Source: Lachnospiraceae bacterium (GTDB taxonomy: Bacteria > Bacillota > Clostridia > Lachnospirales > Lachnospiraceae). Taken from it: DNA of 64,000 nucleotides. The stretch spans positions 1-64,000 of the forward strand of contig JAFRUR010000096.1 in NCBI GenBank assembly GCA_017438775.1, written 5' to 3'. The stretch's first letter is position 1. Each line of letters begins with the position of its first letter. This document shows positions 32,358-41,452 of the stretch, in pieces. A program made the position numbers and the translations under genes. Under the pieces are notes generated by a model. It was not told where the DNA came from. It did no database searches and saw only the letters and a list, made by a program, of their open reading frames with translations.

Positions 32358-34754
32358 ATGAAGAACGCCCTCGTTTCGGAAAACATCATACGGATCTCCG
32401 TGCGCGGCTTCGTGGAATTCCTGCTGCGCGGCGGCGATATCGACCGTCGCCGGGGCGCGCGGGAGAAGGAGGCCATGCTGGAGGGGAGCCGCGTCCACCG
32501 CTTGATCCAGAGCCGCGCGAAGGGGGATTACCGCCCCGAGGTGCCGGTACGCGGCGCCTTCCCGATGATCTGCGGGACCCTGCTTCTCGAGGGACGCGCG
32601 GATGGCATCTTCTCCGAGGACGGCGTCGTATGGATCGACGAGATCAAGGGCATCTACCGCGACCTCGCGTCCCTGGAGGCCGCCGTGCCCGTGCACGAGG
32701 CGCAGGCCAAATGCTACGCCGCCATCGTGGCGGCGGAGGAGGGGCTGGAGATCATCGGCGTGCAGATGACCTACTGCCATCTGGAGAGCCGGCAGGTGCG
32801 GCGCTTCCGCACCCAGTACACGGCGGCGGAACTGGCCGCGTGGCTGCGCGGGCTCGTGGACGAATACGAGAAGTGGGCGATCTGGCAGACGGAGCATCTG
32901 GCCGCGCGTCAGGCGGGCCTGAAGGCCCTCACGTTCCCGTTCCCCTACCGGCCCGGCCAGAAGGAGATGGCCGCGGCCGTCTACCGCGCGATCCGGGATG
33001 AAAAAGAACTCTTTATCCAGGCCCCGACCGGCATCGGCAAGACCCTGGCCACGATCTTCCCGGCCCTCAAGGCGATGGGAGAGGGGCTGGGCGACCGCCT
33101 CTTTTACCTGACGGCCAAGACCATGACGCGCTCCGTCGCGGAGGAGGGCATCGGCCTTTTGAAGTCCTCCGGGCTCACGCTGTCTTCGGTCACGCTGACG
33201 GCCAAGGAGAAGATCTGCCCGATGGAGGAGGCCTCCTGCGATCCGGAAAAATGCCCCTATGCCCGCGGGCACTTCGACCGCGCGAACGAAGCACTGTACG
33301 ACCTCATCACCGGGGATCTGTCCCTGGGGCGGGACGGGATCCTTTCCTGCGCGCACGCGCACGCGGTCTGTCCCTTTGAACTCTCGCTGGACGCCTCGCT
33401 CTTCGCGGACGTCGTGATCTGCGACTACAACTACGCCTTCGATCCCAACGTGCGCCTGAAGCGGTTCTTCGCGGACGGAGCCGGGGGCGACCCCATCCTG
33501 CTGATCGACGAGGCCCACAACCTGGTGGACCGCGCGCGGGAGATGTTCTCCGCGGAACTGGTCAAGGAGGAGATCCTGGAGGCGAAGCGCTGGTTCAAGG
33601 AGAAGTCCCCGTCCTGCGCGCGCCGCCTGGAAGCGGTGAACCGCCGCCTTCTGGCCAGAAAGCGCGAGTGCACGGAGGGCGGAAAGGTCTTCGCGGACGC
33701 GGACGACATCGGCCTGGCCGTGCTGCGCGCGGTGGGGACGATCGACGAATACCTGGAGGAGGAGAAAAAGCCCCTGCCGGACGAGGTCATCCGGGCCTAC
33801 TTCGCGCTCCGGAACTTCTCCCTGGTCTACGAGACCCTGGACGAGGATTACCGCGTCTACGGGCAGCTGCTGCCCGGCGGGGAGTTTCTGTTCCGGCTCT
33901 ACTGCGTGAGCCCGGCCCGTCAGCTCGCCGAACAGCTGGAAAAGTGCCGCAGCGCGGTGTTTTTCTCCGCGACCCTGCTCCCTGTCAACTACTACAAGGA
34001 ACTTCTGACCGGCGATGCGGAGAAGGACGCCGTCTACGCGCCCTCGCCGTTCCCGCCGGAGAACCGGCTCCTGGGAATCGTCCGGGACGTCTCCAGCCGG
34101 TATAAGCGCCGCTCCCGCGAGGAATTCGCGCGCATCTGGGAGGCCGTTGCGCAGACGGCCCTGGCCCATCCCGGCAACTACATGGCCTTCTTCCCGTCCT
34201 ATGCCTTCCTGGAGGGCGTGCGGGAGATCGCGGAGGAGGATAAGCGCACGGTCTCGGGGGACAATGCGCTGGCGCCCGCGGACGCGCCCCTGTCCCTGAT
34301 CTTTCAGGAGCGGGCCATGCGGGAGACCGATCAGGAGGCCTTCCTGGCGCACTTTTCCGCGGCGCGGGAGGGCGGCTCGCTGATCGGGTTCTGCGTGATC
34401 GGCGGGAGCTTCGCAGAGGGAATCGACCTCACCGAGGACCGGCTGATCGGCGCCTGCATCGTGGGGCCCGGCCTGCCGCAGATCTGCCTCGAGCGGGAGA
34501 TCCTGCGGGCCTGGTTCGACGCCCACGGAAAGGACGGCTACGCCTACGCCTACACCTACCCGGGCATGAACCGCGTGCAGCAGGCGGCCGGGCGCGTCAT
34601 CCGCACGGACACGGACCGCGGCGTCATCCTGCTGATGGACGACCGCTTCACGCAGGGGCAGTACCGGCGCCTGTTCCCCCGGGAGTGGGAGGGGGCGCGG
34701 GTGCTCTCCTCCGGAAGCATTCGGGACGCGGTCAAGGCATTTTGGGATTCCTGA
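32358..34754 (+). CDS. DinG/XPD-type Fe-S DNA helicase with N-terminal PD-(D/E)XK nuclease-like domain
   Basis: 798 residues. The first 190 or so residues resemble a Cas4/RecB-type nuclease: Asp82 in EGRADGIF and Glu95-x-Lys97 in VWIDEIKGIY form the expected D...ExK set. The superfamily 2 helicase part follows, with Walker A APTGIGKT (222-229), an Fe-S cluster domain with cysteines near 287, 294, 299 and 338 (KICPMEEASCDPEKCPYA), the DEAH box at 384-387 (LLIDEAHNLV) and motif VI QQAAGRVIRTDTDRG near the end. It should unwind DNA 5' to 3' and may cut it, in repair or replication-fork rescue. I chose the ATG at 32358 with GAGG seven bases upstream. A terminator follows directly. Confidence 0.9.
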   Translation: MKNALVSENIIRISVRGFVEFLLRGGDIDRRRGAREKEAMLEGSRVHRLIQSRAKGDYRPEVPVRGAFPMICGTLLLEGRADGIFSEDGVVWIDEIKGIYRDLASLEAAVPVHEAQAKCYAAIVAAEEGLEIIGVQMTYCHLESRQVRRFRTQYTAAELAAWLRGLVDEYEKWAIWQTEHLAARQAGLKALTFPFPYRPGQKEMAAAVYRAIRDEKELFIQAPTGIGKTLATIFPALKAMGEGLGDRLFYLTAKTMTRSVAEEGIGLLKSSGLTLSSVTLTAKEKICPMEEASCDPEKCPYARGHFDRANEALYDLITGDLSLGRDGILSCAHAHAVCPFELSLDASLFADVVICDYNYAFDPNVRLKRFFADGAGGDPILLIDEAHNLVDRAREMFSAELVKEEILEAKRWFKEKSPSCARRLEAVNRRLLARKRECTEGGKVFADADDIGLAVLRAVGTIDEYLEEEKKPLPDEVIRAYFALRNFSLVYETLDEDYRVYGQLLPGGEFLFRLYCVSPARQLAEQLEKCRSAVFFSATLLPVNYYKELLTGDAEKDAVYAPSPFPPENRLLGIVRDVSSRYKRRSREEFARIWEAVAQTALAHPGNYMAFFPSYAFLEGVREIAEEDKRTVSGDNALAPADAPLSLIFQERAMRETDQEAFLAHFSAAREGGSLIGFCVIGGSFAEGIDLTEDRLIGACIVGPGLPQICLEREILRAWFDAHGKDGYAYAYTYPGMNRVQQAAGRVIRTDTDRGVILLMDDRFTQGQYRRLFPREWEGARVLSSGSIRDAVKAFWDS

Positions 34755-34783
34755 GACGGGGCGCATCCTGCCCCGTCTTTTTT
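34755..34783 (+). terminator. Intrinsic terminator after the helicase gene
   Basis: GACGGGGC pairs with GCCCCGTC around a 7-base loop, then six T. Confidence 0.9.
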
Positions 34784-34842
34784 GATGCCGATTTTTCACC
34801 GGTTTTGTGAATTGTGACAACGGCAAACATCCCCGCAGGCGG

Positions 34843-34871
34843 TGGACAAAAACCACCGCAGCCGCTATAAT
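34843..34871 (+). promoter_or_regulatory. Sigma-A promoter of purL
   Basis: TGGACA and TATAAT are 17 bases apart, 48 bases before the ATG. GGTGG and CCACC flank part of the -35 and spacer and could form a small inverted repeat (GGTGGacaaaaaCCACC, 34841-34857), a possible regulator site. The leader is too short for a purine riboswitch. Confidence 0.8.
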
Positions 34872-34919
34872 ATATTGGATATCGTTCACTCGCGTTTTGG
34901 AGCCCTGAAGGAGGTCTCG

Positions 34920-37900
34920 ATGAGCGTTCAAAGGATCTATGTGGAGAAGCGCCCCGGCTTTGCCGTGCAGGCCAGGGAACTGAAGGAAGAGGTGCGCGGC
35001 TACCTCGGAATCGCGGGTCTGGAGGACGTGCGTGTCCTGATCCGCTACGACGTGGAGGGCGTCTCGCCGGAGATCTTCTCTCAGGCCCTCACGACCATCT
35101 TTTCCGAGCCCCCGGTGGACGACGTCTATCCGGGAGAGTTCCCGCGCGGACCGCAGGACAAGGTGTTTTCCGTGGAGTATCTGCCAGGTCAGTTCGACCA
35201 ACGCGCGGATTCCGCGGAGCAGTGCGTGCGCCTTCTGAATGCGGCGGAGGAGCCCGTCGTCCGCACCGCGACGACGTACGTGCTCACCGGGGACCTCTCG
35301 GAAGAGGACGTGGACCGCATCCGCCGTCACTGCATCAACCCGGTGGACTCCCGCGAGGCGTCCGAGGAGGTGCCGGAGACCCTGGTCACGGAGTTTGACG
35401 AGCCGGCCGACGTCATCGTCTACGACGGTTTCTCCCGGATGGAGGAGGCGCCCCTGAAGGAACTCTACAACTCCCTCGGGCTGGCCATGACCTTCCGGGA
35501 TTTCCTGCATATCCAGAAGCATTTCCGCGAAGAGGAGCACCGCGATCCCAGCCACACGGAGATCCGCGTGCTCGACACCTACTGGTCCGACCACTGCCGC
35601 CACACCACCTTCCTGACGGAGCTCAAAGACGTCGCCTTCGAAGAGGGCTACGCCCGCGAGGCCATCGAGGAGAGCTACGACCGCTACATCCGGGACCGCG
35701 AGAGCATCTTTGCCGGCCGGAAGGACAAGTTCGTCTGCCTGATGGATCTGGCCCTGATGGGCGCCCGCAAGCTCAAGGCGGAGGGGAAGCTCCGGGACCA
35801 GGAAGAGACGGACGAGATCAACGCCTGCTCCATCGTCGTGCCGGTGGAGATCGACGGCAAGGAAGAGGAGTGGCTCGTCAACTTCAAGAACGAGACCCAC
35901 AACCACCCGACCGAGATCGAGCCTTTCGGCGGCGCGGCCACCTGCCTGGGCGGCGCCATCCGCGACCCGCTGTCCGGACGCACCTACGTCTATCAGGCGA
36001 TGCGCGTGACGGGCGCGGCGGACCCGACGGTCTCCGCCTCCCAGACCATGAAGGGCAAGCTCCCGCAGAAAAAACTGGTGCGTGAGGCGGCCCACGGCTA
36101 TTCCTCCTACGGCAACCAGATCGGCCTGGCCACCGGTTACGTGAAGGAGATCTATCACCCGAACTACGCGGCCAAGCGCATGGAAATCGGCGCTGTCGTG
36201 GGCGCGGCGCCCCGAAAGAACGTCATCCGCATGACCTCGGACCCGGGCGACATCATCATCCTGCTGGGCGGACGCACGGGCCGCGACGGCTGCGGCGGCG
36301 CGACGGGCTCTTCCAAGATCCACACGGAATCCTCGATCGAGACCTGCGGCGCGGAGGTCCAGAAGGGCAACGCCCCGACGGAGAGAAAGCTCCAGCGCCT
36401 GTTCCGCAGGGGCGAGGTGAGCCGCCTCATCAAGAAGTGCAACGACTTCGGCGCGGGCGGCGTGTCCGTGGCGATCGGAGAACTGGCCGCGGGCCTGGAC
36501 ATCGACCTGGACCTGGTCCCCAAGAAATACGCGGGTCTGGACGGCACGGAGATCGCGATCTCCGAATCGCAAGAGCGCATGGCCGTCGTCGTGGACCCGA
36601 AGGATAAAGACGCCTTCCTCGCCTTTGCGGACGAGGAGAACCTCGAGGCCACCCCCGTGGCCGTGGTCACGGAGCTGCCCCGCCTGCGGATGCACTGGCG
36701 CGGAAAGACCATCGTGGATCTCTCCCGCGCCTTCCTGGACACCAACGGTGCGCACCAGGAAGCCTCCGTGGTCGTGGAGATGCCAGAGGAGGGCGCGTCC
36801 CCGTTCAAAGCGGCCGTCCCGGAGGACGTGGAAGCCGGCTGGAAGGCCATGCTGGCGGACCTCAACGTCTGCTCGCAGCGCGGCCTCGTGGAGATGTTCG
36901 ACAGCTCCATCGGCGCCGGCTCGGTGCTGATGCCCTACGGCGGAAAGTACCAGCGCACGGAGACGCAGGCTATGGTCGCCAAGCTCCCGGTCCTCTCCGG
37001 AAAGTGCTCGGCCGTGACCATGATGAGCTACGGCTTTGACCCCGTTCTTTCCTCCTGGAGCCCCTACCACGGCAGCATGTACGCGGTGCTGACCAGCATC
37101 GCGAAGATCGCCGCGGCGGGCGGAGATCCGGAAAAGATCCGCTTCACCTTCCAGGAATATTTCCGCCGCATGACGGAGGATCCGCACCGCTGGAGCCAGC
37201 CGTTCGCGGCCCTTCTGGGCGCCTACGAGGCGCAGATGCGCTTCGGCCTGCCGTCCATCGGCGGCAAGGATTCGATGTCCGGCTCCTTCGGCGAAATGGA
37301 CGTCCCGCCCACGCTGGTCTCCTTCGCGGTGGACGTTGCGGACCTCGGCAATGTGGTCTCGCCCGAATTCAAGGAAGCCGGCAATACCCTGTACCTGATC
37401 GAGGCGCCGAAAAAGGCCTTCGACCTCCCGGACTGCGAGACGGCCATGGAGGGCCTGCGCGGCCTCCACGCCGCGATCCAGGCCGGCGGGGTGCGCTCCG
37501 CCTACGTGCTGGAGCGCCACGGCCTCGCGGAGGCGGTTTCCAAGGCGGCCTTCGGCAACCGCATCGGCGCAGCGCTCTGCGATGACGTGACCGCGGCCGA
37601 CCTGTTTGCCCCGGCCTGGGGCTCCGTCCTCGTGGAGGCGGCTCCCGGCTTTGCGGCGTCGGCCTCCTGGAGAGAGATCGGCGTGACGACCGCCGCCCCG
37701 GTCATCCGGGCCGCGGGCGCCGCGATGGCGCTCTCCGAGCTGCAGGAGATCTGGGAAAAGCCTCTGGAGAAGGTGTTCCCGTCCGCCGCGGGCGGAGAGG
37801 GCGATGCCCCGAAGGACGCGCTCTTTGACGCGAAGACGGTCTACGTCGGCAAAGAAAAGGCCGCGAAGCCTCGGGTCTTCATCCCCGTCTTCCCGGGCAC

Positions 37901-38663
37901 CAACTGCGAATACGACAGCGCCCGCGCCTTTGAGCGCGCCGGCGCGCAGCCCGTGGTGCGGGTCTACCGGAACCTCACGGCGGAGGGCATCCGCGCCTCC
38001 GTGGAGGATTTCTCCCGCGAGATCGGGCGGGCCCAGATGATCATGTTCCCGGGCGGCTTCTCCGCCGGCGACGAGCCCGAGGGCAGCGCGAAGTTCTTCG
38101 CGACGGCCTTCCGCAACGAGAAGATGAAGGAGGCCGTGCTGAATCTGCTGGAGAAGCGGGACGGCCTGGTCCTCGGCGTCTGCAACGGCTTCCAGGCGCT
38201 CATCAAGCTGGGTCTGGTCCCGTACGGCACCATCCGGCCGCAGGAGAAGGATTCGCCCACCCTCACGTACAACACCATCGGCCGCCACGTCTCGCACATG
38301 GTCTACACGAAGGTCGTCTCCAACAAGTCGCCCTGGCTCATGCAGGCGCAGCTCGGCGGCGTGTACACCATCCCCGCCTCTCACGGCGAGGGCCGCTTCG
38401 TCGCGGACGAGGCCTGGCTCAAAAAGCTCTTTGAGGCCGGCCAGGTGGCGACGCAGTACTGCACGCCGGACGGAGAGGTCTCCATGGACGGAGAGTGGAA
38501 CGTCAACGGCTCCTTTGCCGCGGTGGAGGGCATCCTCTCGCCCGACGGCAGGGTGTTCGGCAAGATGGGCCACAGCGAGCGCCGCAGCTTCGGCACGGCC
38601 CTGAACATCGTCGGAGAGCAGGATATGCGCCTGTTCGAGAGCGGCACGGCCTACTTCGGCTGA
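34920..38663 (+). CDS. purL: Phosphoribosylformylglycinamidine synthase, single-chain clostridial type
   Basis: 1247 residues. The protein has an N-terminal linker part, two AIRS-like repeats (KNETHNHPTEIEPFGGAATC, CGGATGSSKIHTE, FGLPSIGGKDSMSG) and a C-terminal glutaminase with VFPGTNCEYDSARAFERAG, nucleophile cysteine in GVCNGFQALIKLG, and SHGEGRFVAD. It converts FGAR, glutamine and ATP to FGAM in the fourth step of purine synthesis. Single-chain PurL of this wording is common in Clostridia, whereas bacilli use separate PurL, PurQ and PurS. I chose the ATG at 34920 with GGAGG five bases upstream. No other pur gene is near. galE follows 69 bases on without an obvious terminator. Confidence 0.97.
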   Translation: MSVQRIYVEKRPGFAVQARELKEEVRGYLGIAGLEDVRVLIRYDVEGVSPEIFSQALTTIFSEPPVDDVYPGEFPRGPQDKVFSVEYLPGQFDQRADSAEQCVRLLNAAEEPVVRTATTYVLTGDLSEEDVDRIRRHCINPVDSREASEEVPETLVTEFDEPADVIVYDGFSRMEEAPLKELYNSLGLAMTFRDFLHIQKHFREEEHRDPSHTEIRVLDTYWSDHCRHTTFLTELKDVAFEEGYAREAIEESYDRYIRDRESIFAGRKDKFVCLMDLALMGARKLKAEGKLRDQEETDEINACSIVVPVEIDGKEEEWLVNFKNETHNHPTEIEPFGGAATCLGGAIRDPLSGRTYVYQAMRVTGAADPTVSASQTMKGKLPQKKLVREAAHGYSSYGNQIGLATGYVKEIYHPNYAAKRMEIGAVVGAAPRKNVIRMTSDPGDIIILLGGRTGRDGCGGATGSSKIHTESSIETCGAEVQKGNAPTERKLQRLFRRGEVSRLIKKCNDFGAGGVSVAIGELAAGLDIDLDLVPKKYAGLDGTEIAISESQERMAVVVDPKDKDAFLAFADEENLEATPVAVVTELPRLRMHWRGKTIVDLSRAFLDTNGAHQEASVVVEMPEEGASPFKAAVPEDVEAGWKAMLADLNVCSQRGLVEMFDSSIGAGSVLMPYGGKYQRTETQAMVAKLPVLSGKCSAVTMMSYGFDPVLSSWSPYHGSMYAVLTSIAKIAAAGGDPEKIRFTFQEYFRRMTEDPHRWSQPFAALLGAYEAQMRFGLPSIGGKDSMSGSFGEMDVPPTLVSFAVDVADLGNVVSPEFKEAGNTLYLIEAPKKAFDLPDCETAMEGLRGLHAAIQAGGVRSAYVLERHGLAEAVSKAAFGNRIGAALCDDVTAADLFAPAWGSVLVEAAPGFAASASWREIGVTTAAPVIRAAGAAMALSELQEIWEKPLEKVFPSAAGGEGDAPKDALFDAKTVYVGKEKAAKPRVFIPVFPGTNCEYDSARAFERAGAQPVVRVYRNLTAEGIRASVEDFSREIGRAQMIMFPGGFSAGDEPEGSAKFFATAFRNEKMKEAVLNLLEKRDGLVLGVCNGFQALIKLGLVPYGTIRPQEKDSPTLTYNTIGRHVSHMVYTKVVSNKSPWLMQAQLGGVYTIPASHGEGRFVADEAWLKKLFEAGQVATQYCTPDGEVSMDGEWNVNGSFAAVEGILSPDGRVFGKMGHSERRSFGTALNIVGEQDMRLFESGTAYFG

Positions 38664-38732
38664 GGCGGCCGGAGCGGACAGCACCGCACAGCATCACACA
38701 GCATTTCGTTTTTTGCATCGGGAGGAAGAATC

Positions 38733-39767
38733 ATGAAGGTCCTCGTGACCGGCGGCGCCGGCTACATCGGAAGCCATACGTGTCTGGAACTCTTAAACCG
38801 CGGCCATGAGGTGGTCGTCATCGACAACCTCTGCAACTCTTCGGAGGAGGCCATCGCCCGCGTGGAGGAACTCGCGGGAAAGTCCATCACCTTCTTTGAG
38901 GCGGACATCCGCGACGAGACCACGCTGGAGTGGATCTTCCGTCAGGAGTGCCCGATCGACGCGGTCATCCACTTCGCGGGTCTGAAAGCCGTGGGCGAGT
39001 CCGTGCAGAAGCCCCTCGAATACTACGAGAACAATGTCGGCGGGACTCTCACCCTGCTGCGCAAGATGCGCGAGCACGGCGTGAAGAAGATCATCTTCAG
39101 CTCCTCTGCGACGGTGTACGGAGATCCGGCTGAGATCCCGATCACGGAATCCTGCCCCAAGGGCGCGGTCACCAATCCCTACGGCCGCACCAAGAGCATG
39201 CTGGAGGACATCCTGACCGATCTGCACACGGCGGATCCGGAGTGGCAGGTGGTGCTCCTGCGGTACTTCAACCCGATCGGCGCGCATGAGAGCGGCATGA
39301 TCGGAGAGGATCCCGCTGGCATCCCGAACAACCTGATGCCCTACGTCACGCAGGTCGCCGTGGGCAAGCTCGAGAAGCTGCGCGTCTTCGGCAACGACTA
39401 CGACACCCCCGACGGCACCGGCGTGCGCGACTACATCCACGTCTGCGATCTGGCCTACGGCCATGTCTGTGCCCTTGGGCAGCTGGAGAAGAACGCGGGC
39501 GTGAGCATCTTCAACCTGGGCACCGGCCGCGGCTACAGCGTGCTCGAGGTGGTGCACGCCTTCGAGAAGGCCAGCGGAAAGCCGATTCCCTATGAGATCG
39601 TGCCGCGCCGCCCCGGCGACATCGCCACCTGCTACGCGGATCCCGGCAAGGCGGAGCGCGAGCTGGGCTGGAAAGCGGAGCGAGGTCTGGAAAAGATGTG
39701 CGAGGACTCCTACCGCTGGCAGAGCATGAATCCGGACGGATACCGGACGGAGATGCCGCAGGGCTGA
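38733..39767 (+). CDS. galE: UDP-glucose 4-epimerase
   Basis: 344 residues. The NAD-binding motif [17 protein letters not shown] starts the protein; [11 protein letters not shown] gives the catalytic serine and YGRTKSMLE the YxxxK pair. [12 protein letters not shown] and [13 protein letters not shown] are typical GalE blocks. It interconverts UDP-glucose and UDP-galactose, feeding galactose use and surface polysaccharide synthesis. GGGAGGAA precedes the ATG. Confidence 0.97.
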   Translation: MKVLVTGGAGYIGSHTCLELLNRGHEVVVIDNLCNSSEEAIARVEELAGKSITFFEADIRDETTLEWIFRQECPIDAVIHFAGLKAVGESVQKPLEYYENNVGGTLTLLRKMREHGVKKIIFSSSATVYGDPAEIPITESCPKGAVTNPYGRTKSMLEDILTDLHTADPEWQVVLLRYFNPIGAHESGMIGEDPAGIPNNLMPYVTQVAVGKLEKLRVFGNDYDTPDGTGVRDYIHVCDLAYGHVCALGQLEKNAGVSIFNLGTGRGYSVLEVVHAFEKASGKPIPYEIVPRRPGDIATCYADPGKAERELGWKAERGLEKMCEDSYRWQSMNPDGYRTEMPQG

Positions 39768-39769
39768 CG

Positions 39770-39812
39770 GAATTGAGCGCCGGCTGTTCTGCACTGCAGA
39801 ACTGATCAATTC
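39770..39812. repeat. Nested inverted repeats between galE and darA
   Basis: GTTCTGCA-c-TGCAGAAC at 39786-39802 is a perfect 8-1-8 palindrome. It is flanked by a second pair, GAATTGA (39770) and TCAATTC (39806-39812). No T-run follows, so it may be an operator, or an RNA structure in the leader of darA rather than a terminator. Confidence 0.65.
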
Positions 39813-39892
39813 ATATGTTTTCCGACCGCGCCTCATGGCGCCGGACGCCCCGGAAAGAAAGCCGGCAAAAAACATCCCGAAAGGGGAACTTT

Positions 39893-40237
39893 ATGAAACT
39901 GATCTACGCGATCGTGAGAAAAGAGGACGGGAACCTGGTCACCGAGGAACTCACCAGGAGCGGGTTCTCCGTGACCCGCATCGCCTCCACCGGGGGCTTC
40001 CTGCGCCGCGGCAACATGACCCTGATGATCGTCACGGAGCCGGAGCGCGTGGACGAGGCCGTCCGCATCATCAAAAAGGAGTGCGGCGAGCGGCGACAGG
40101 TCGTGTTTGAGAATCCGTATCCGGGCGCGGCCGGGGCCGCCGGCACCGTCTTTTCGGGTGCGGAGGTCCCGCTTCCCGTGGACACGGGCGGCGCCACGAT
40201 CTTTGTGGTGGAAGTGGAGAGGTTCGAGCGGGTATGA
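39893..40237 (+). CDS. darA: Cyclic-di-AMP receptor, PII-like (DarA/PstA family)
   Basis: 114 residues, family length. The start MKLIYAIVRKEDGNLVTEEL, the loop FSVTRIASTGGFLRRGNMTL with the conserved TGGFLRxGN motif that contacts c-di-AMP, and the end GGATIFVVEVERF match DarA. It is a trimeric cytoplasmic protein that binds cyclic-di-AMP; its downstream partner is unknown in most species. The ATG at 39893 has AAGGGG before it. Its stop overlaps the MntP-like gene by four bases, so the two are translated together. Confidence 0.92.
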   Translation: MKLIYAIVRKEDGNLVTEELTRSGFSVTRIASTGGFLRRGNMTLMIVTEPERVDEAVRIIKKECGERRQVVFENPYPGAAGAAGTVFSGAEVPLPVDTGGATIFVVEVERFERV

Positions 40238-40791
40238 CGGTCTGGGAACTCTTCCTGATCGCGGTGGGCCTGTCCATGGACGCCTTCGCGGTCTCCATCG
40301 TCAAGGGGCTTTCCGTAGAGAGAGCCGGCGTGCGCGAGCGCGTGACCGTGGGCCTCTGGTTCGGGGGCTTCCAGGCCCTCATGCCATTTCTGGGCTGGCT
40401 CCTGGGCGCGGCCTTTGCGGACCGCATCGCCCGCTACGACCACTGGGTGGCCTTCATCCTGCTGGGCCTGATCGGTGCCAACATGGTGCGGGAATCCCTC
40501 AGCAAAGAGGAGGAGCACCTGGGGGCGTCCCTGGCCCCGGGCCAGATGTTCCTTCTGGCCGTCGCCACCAGCATCGATGCCCTGGCCGTGGGCGTGACCT
40601 TCGCCTTCCTGAAGGTGGCCGCGGTCCCGGCCTCCGCCTTCATCGGCGTCGTCACCTTCCTGATCTCCTGCGCGGGCGTGGGCATCGGGCATCGCTTCGG
40701 CAGCCGGTTCAAGAGCGCCGCGGAACTCGCGGGCGGCATCATCCTGATCGGGATCGGCGCGAAGATCCTGATCGAGCATCTTTTTCTGTGA
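40234..40791 (+). CDS. mntP: Manganese efflux pump, MntP family
   Basis: 185 residues with six membrane segments in two DUF204 repeats. The conserved acidic motifs are AVGLSMDAFAVSIVKGL in the first half and AVATSIDALAVGVTFAF in the second. MntP exports Mn2+ and protects against manganese excess. The ATG overlaps the darA stop (ATGA), linking it with cyclic-di-AMP sensing. No yybP-ykoY riboswitch lies upstream, as the gene has no leader of its own. Confidence 0.92.
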   Translation: MTVWELFLIAVGLSMDAFAVSIVKGLSVERAGVRERVTVGLWFGGFQALMPFLGWLLGAAFADRIARYDHWVAFILLGLIGANMVRESLSKEEEHLGASLAPGQMFLLAVATSIDALAVGVTFAFLKVAAVPASAFIGVVTFLISCAGVGIGHRFGSRFKSAAELAGGIILIGIGAKILIEHLFL

Positions 40792-40801
40792 GGACAATCG
40801 T

Positions 40802-41302
40802 TTGGAAAGTTTAGTGAACTGGTATCAGAGCACACTGGGGGGCTTTCTGCCCAAGGAGGTCTTCTGCTTCCTGGTCTCCATGCTCCCGGTGATCGAGCTA
40901 CGCGGCGGTCTCATCGCCGCAAGCCTGCTGCAGATACCCCTTCTGAAAGCCAATATCATCTGCATTCTGGGCAACATGCTGCCCATCCCCTTCATCCTGC
41001 TTTTCATCCGCCGCATCTTCGCCTGGCTGCGGGAGCATCACCTGCTCACCGGCTTCGTGAACTGGCTGGAGAGGCGCGCGATGCGCAAGTCCAAGGGCGT
41101 GGAAAAGGGTGAATTCTGGTTCCTGCTGTTCTTTACGGGCATTCCTCTCCCGGGCACGGGCGGATGGACGGGATCCATCATCGCCTCGCTGCTGGAGCTG
41201 GATATCAAGAAGGCCATCATCGCCGTGTTCCTCGGGATCCTGCTGGCCGCGATTCTGATGGACATCATTTCCTACGGCCTGCTGGCGGGCATCGTGAGCT
41301 GA
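40802..41302 (+). CDS. COG2426-type small multidrug export-like membrane protein
   Basis: 166 residues with about four membrane segments. The sequence fits the COG2426 'small multi-drug export' group: FCFLVSMLPVIELRGGLIAA near the start and FTGIPLPGTGGWTGSIIASLL in the middle. The role of this group is not well proven; the SNARE-associated/DedA-like PIELRG and PGTG motifs suggest a transport function. The start is TTG at 40802, with GAGG about eight bases upstream and 10 bases after the mntP stop. Confidence 0.8.
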   Translation: MESLVNWYQSTLGGFLPKEVFCFLVSMLPVIELRGGLIAASLLQIPLLKANIICILGNMLPIPFILLFIRRIFAWLREHHLLTGFVNWLERRAMRKSKGVEKGEFWFLLFFTGIPLPGTGGWTGSIIASLLELDIKKAIIAVFLGILLAAILMDIISYGLLAGIVS

Positions 41303-41313
41303 GCGGAAAGCGT

Positions 41314-41355
41314 CCGGCGCTGCGGGGCGCGGCAGAGGACTGCGGCGCTGCGGGG
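41314..41355. repeat. 14-base direct repeat downstream of the COG2426 gene
   Basis: CGGCGCTGCGGGGC is found at 41314-41327 and 41342-41355, with a period of 28 bases, in the gap before the nucleosidase gene. No function is evident. Confidence 0.5.
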
Positions 41356-41452
41356 CCCATGGACCGCGGCTTTTGCTGAAAAGAACCGAAGGGCGGTGTG
41401 CTGTTTCCGTTTTGGGGCACGCGCCCGGGACATATGATCGGGAGGAAAAAAT

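Noticed and set aside
34755-34919. Purine riboswitch or PurR-controlled leader ahead of purL
   Set aside because: The gap holds a terminator for the upstream gene and a promoter with a leader of about 40 bases, too short for a purine riboswitch; no clear PurBox pair was found.
31545-38684. A 7.1-kb open frame on the minus strand, antisense to the helicase and purL genes
   Set aside because: It is a by-product of GC-rich third positions: its protein is full of Arg, Gly, His and Leu without any domain, while the opposite strand encodes complete, motif-bearing enzymes. Part of it also overlaps the real flavoprotein gene in another frame.
39786-39802. LexA box in GTTCTGCACTGCAGAAC
   Set aside because: Firmicute LexA sites have GAAC then GTTC; here the half-sites are in the opposite order, and darA is not an SOS gene.
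40110-40814. Second frame overlapping mntP on the plus strand
   Set aside because: Its translation is Arg/Gly-rich without motifs, whereas the mntP frame has six membrane helices and the MntP acidic motifs.
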